A stretch of 64,000 nucleotides of DNA, taken from positions 62,001-126,000 of the forward strand of contig NZ_QJRC01000102.1 in NCBI RefSeq assembly GCF_013393325.1, read 5' to 3'. The DNA is from Pseudomonas hunanensis. Its GTDB lineage: Bacteria > Pseudomonadota > Gammaproteobacteria > Pseudomonadales > Pseudomonadaceae. The notes beneath the pieces are model-generated. The model made no database searches, had not been told where the DNA came from, and worked only from the letters and a program-made list of their open reading frames with translations. Shown one piece after another: positions 62,750 to 64,000 of this stretch (positions are counted from its first letter, which is position 1; every line of letters starts with the position of its first letter). The translations under genes were made by a program, and so were the position numbers.

Positions 62750-64000
62750 CTAGCGCTTGTCGCGGCGCTTCTTCTCGGCCTTCTTGTGGTGCGACATCAA
62801 GCGGCGCTTCTTGTTGACCTGGCGGTCGGTGAGGGTGTTCTTCTTGCCCTCGAACGGGTTCTCACCGCCCTTGTACTCGATACGGATCGGCGTACCGACC
62901 AGTTTCAGTACGCGGCGGTAGGTGTTTTCCAGGTAACGCGAGTACGACTTGGGAATGCTCTCGGTCTGGTTGCCGTGGATCACGATCAGCGGCGGGTTGG
63001 CACCCCCGAGGTGGGCATAGCGCAGCTTGATGCGGCGGCCATTGACCAACGGCGGCTGGTGCTCGCTCACGGCATCTTCGAGGATCTGCGTCAGGCGGCT
63101 GGTCGGCCAACGGGTGACCGCCGACTTGAACGCGGCCTGCACCGACTTGTACAGGTTGCCTACACCTGTGCCATGCAAGGCGGAAATGAAGTGAATGTCG
63201 GCGAAGTCGACGAAGAACAGCCGGCGCTCCAGCTCGGTCTTCACGTAGGCACGCTCGCCCGGTTCCATGCCATCCCACTTGTTCAGGGCGATGACGATGG
63301 CGCGGCCGGCTTCCAGGGCGAAGCCCAGCAGGTTGAGGTCGTGGTCAACCACGCCTTCGCGGGCGTCCATGACGAAGATGACCACGTTGGCGTCCTTGAT
63401 CGCCTGCAGCGTCTTCACCACCGAGAACTTTTCGACTTCCTCGTGGATCTTGCCGCGCTTACGCACCCCGGCGGTGTCGATGAAGGTGTACTTCTCGCCA
63501 TCGCGTTCGAACGGGATGTAGATACTGTCACGGGTGGTGCCTGGCTCGTCGTAGACCACCACACGCTCTTCGCCGAGCATGCGGTTGACCAGGGTCGACT
63601 TACCAACGTTGGGGCGGCCGATGATGGCGATCTTGATGCCATCCTTTTCGCTTGGGCCAGGAATGCGCACGGCTTCCTCGCCTTCGGCGACTTCCTGGTC
63701 GAGGGCTTCGTCTTCGGCATCACGCGGCAGGTGGCCGAGCACGGCTTCCATCAGGGCATTGATACCACGGCCCTGGGAACCCGCCACCGGAATGGCGTTA
63801 CCCATGCCCATTGGCGAGAATTCGGCGCGGGCAACGTCGGGGTCGATGTTGTCGATCTTGTTGGCAACCAGAATCGCCGACTTGTTCCGCTTGCGCAGGT
63901 GCTCGGCGATCATCTGGTCTGCTGCGGTCATGCCCGCACGGGCATCGACCAGAAACAGCACATAGTCGGCTTCTTCGATGGCCATGAGCGACTGCTCGGC
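62750..64000 (-). CDS. der: GTPase Der (EngA), 5' end outside the window
   Basis: Double-GTPase ribosome assembly factor. The window holds the end of the first G domain (LLxIEEADYVLFLVDARAG, with NKIDNID as G4), the complete second G domain (GRPNVGKSTLVNRMLGEERVVVYDEPGTTRDS, DTAGVRKR, NKWDGME) and the KH-like C-terminal domain ending MSHHKKAEKKRRDKR. The frame is open to the window edge and reads AEQSLMAIEEADYV across 63985, so the ATG there is internal. The N-terminal P-loop is missing because of the cut, not because of mutation. Confidence 0.96.
   Translation of the reverse strand, partial: AEQSLMAIEEADYVLFLVDARAGMTAADQMIAEHLRKRNKSAILVANKIDNIDPDVARAEFSPMGMGNAIPVAGSQGRGINALMEAVLGHLPRDAEDEALDQEVAEGEEAVRIPGPSEKDGIKIAIIGRPNVGKSTLVNRMLGEERVVVYDEPGTTRDSIYIPFERDGEKYTFIDTAGVRKRGKIHEEVEKFSVVKTLQAIKDANVVIFVMDAREGVVDHDLNLLGFALEAGRAIVIALNKWDGMEPGERAYVKTELERRLFFVDFADIHFISALHGTGVGNLYKSVQAAFKSAVTRWPTSRLTQILEDAVSEHQPPLVNGRRIKLRYAHLGGANPPLIVIHGNQTESIPKSYSRYLENTYRRVLKLVGTPIRIEYKGGENPFEGKKNTLTDRQVNKKRRLMSHHKKAEKKRRDKR

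Noticed and set aside
63985..64000. der starting at the ATG at 63985
   Set aside because: The frame stays open to the window edge (AEQSL before it) and the first G domain P-loop is missing, so the true start lies outside.

Overview
The window is a 64 kb stretch of chromosome from a fluorescent pseudomonad, most probably the Pseudomonas putida group. The evidence is high GC, gene content and order matching what I recall of P. putida and, in pieces, P. aeruginosa (fagA-fumC-orfX-sodA; mreBCD-maf-rng-yhdP-nit-tldD; gatCAB; roxSR; dpp-opdP; piuABC; der), and many P. putida-type REP hairpins between genes. I see no prophage, transposase, integron, CRISPR array, rRNA or tRNA. Species assignment and synteny statements come from memory, not a search.

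Layout. (1) 1-2968: iron-stress operon, minus strand, fagA-fumC-orfX-sodA behind a strong Fur box, then the first codons of another gene. (2) 3065-7393: the TldD/PmbA protease pair, the ribosome-associated protein YjgA/DarP and a nitrilase-family amidase. (3) 7402-16191: envelope and shape block, minus strand: YhdP-type AsmA protein, RNase G, Maf, MreD, MreC, MreB. (4) 16397-21618: gatCAB, a small RlpA-like lipoprotein, a CaCA-type cation exchanger and a carboxymuconolactone-decarboxylase-family protein. (5) 21683-26929: an AroP-type permease, an AEC transporter, the redox two-component pair RoxSR and a SIMPL-domain periplasmic protein. (6) 27257-37906: a dipeptide import locus with three DppA-type binding proteins, an OprD-family porin and dppBCDF. 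(7) 37945-41980: a 24-residue membrane miniprotein and a module of NTF2-AraC regulator, FAD amine oxidase, cupin and a polyamine-type binding protein without its own permease. (8) 42014-47540: prfC and an OpuC-type betaine/choline ABC importer. (9) 47646-51664: FecI-FecR-FecA iron signalling. (10) 52159-62610: ornithine decarboxylase, an unrecognised protein, Sel1 protein, PiuC, PiuA and a PepSY-flavoreductase, then a transaminase/omega-amidase pair. (11) 62750-64000: der, cut by the window edge.

Themes. Iron is handled in three places: the Fur-controlled switch to iron-independent FumC and Mn-SOD, ferric-citrate-type FecIRA, and catechol siderophore uptake by PiuA with PiuC and a reductase. 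Nitrogen compounds recur: dipeptides, polyamines/amines, betaine and ornithine to putrescine.

Most genes are ordinary. The points most worth checking are two genes whose only well-placed start is ATT (mreC and the cation exchanger), both with good ribosome binding sites; the regulator-oxidase-cupin-binding protein module; a structured leader before the betaine importer; a long palindrome upstream of fecI; and an unrecognised 177-residue protein after speC. I did not find a clear, wholly new multi-gene system.
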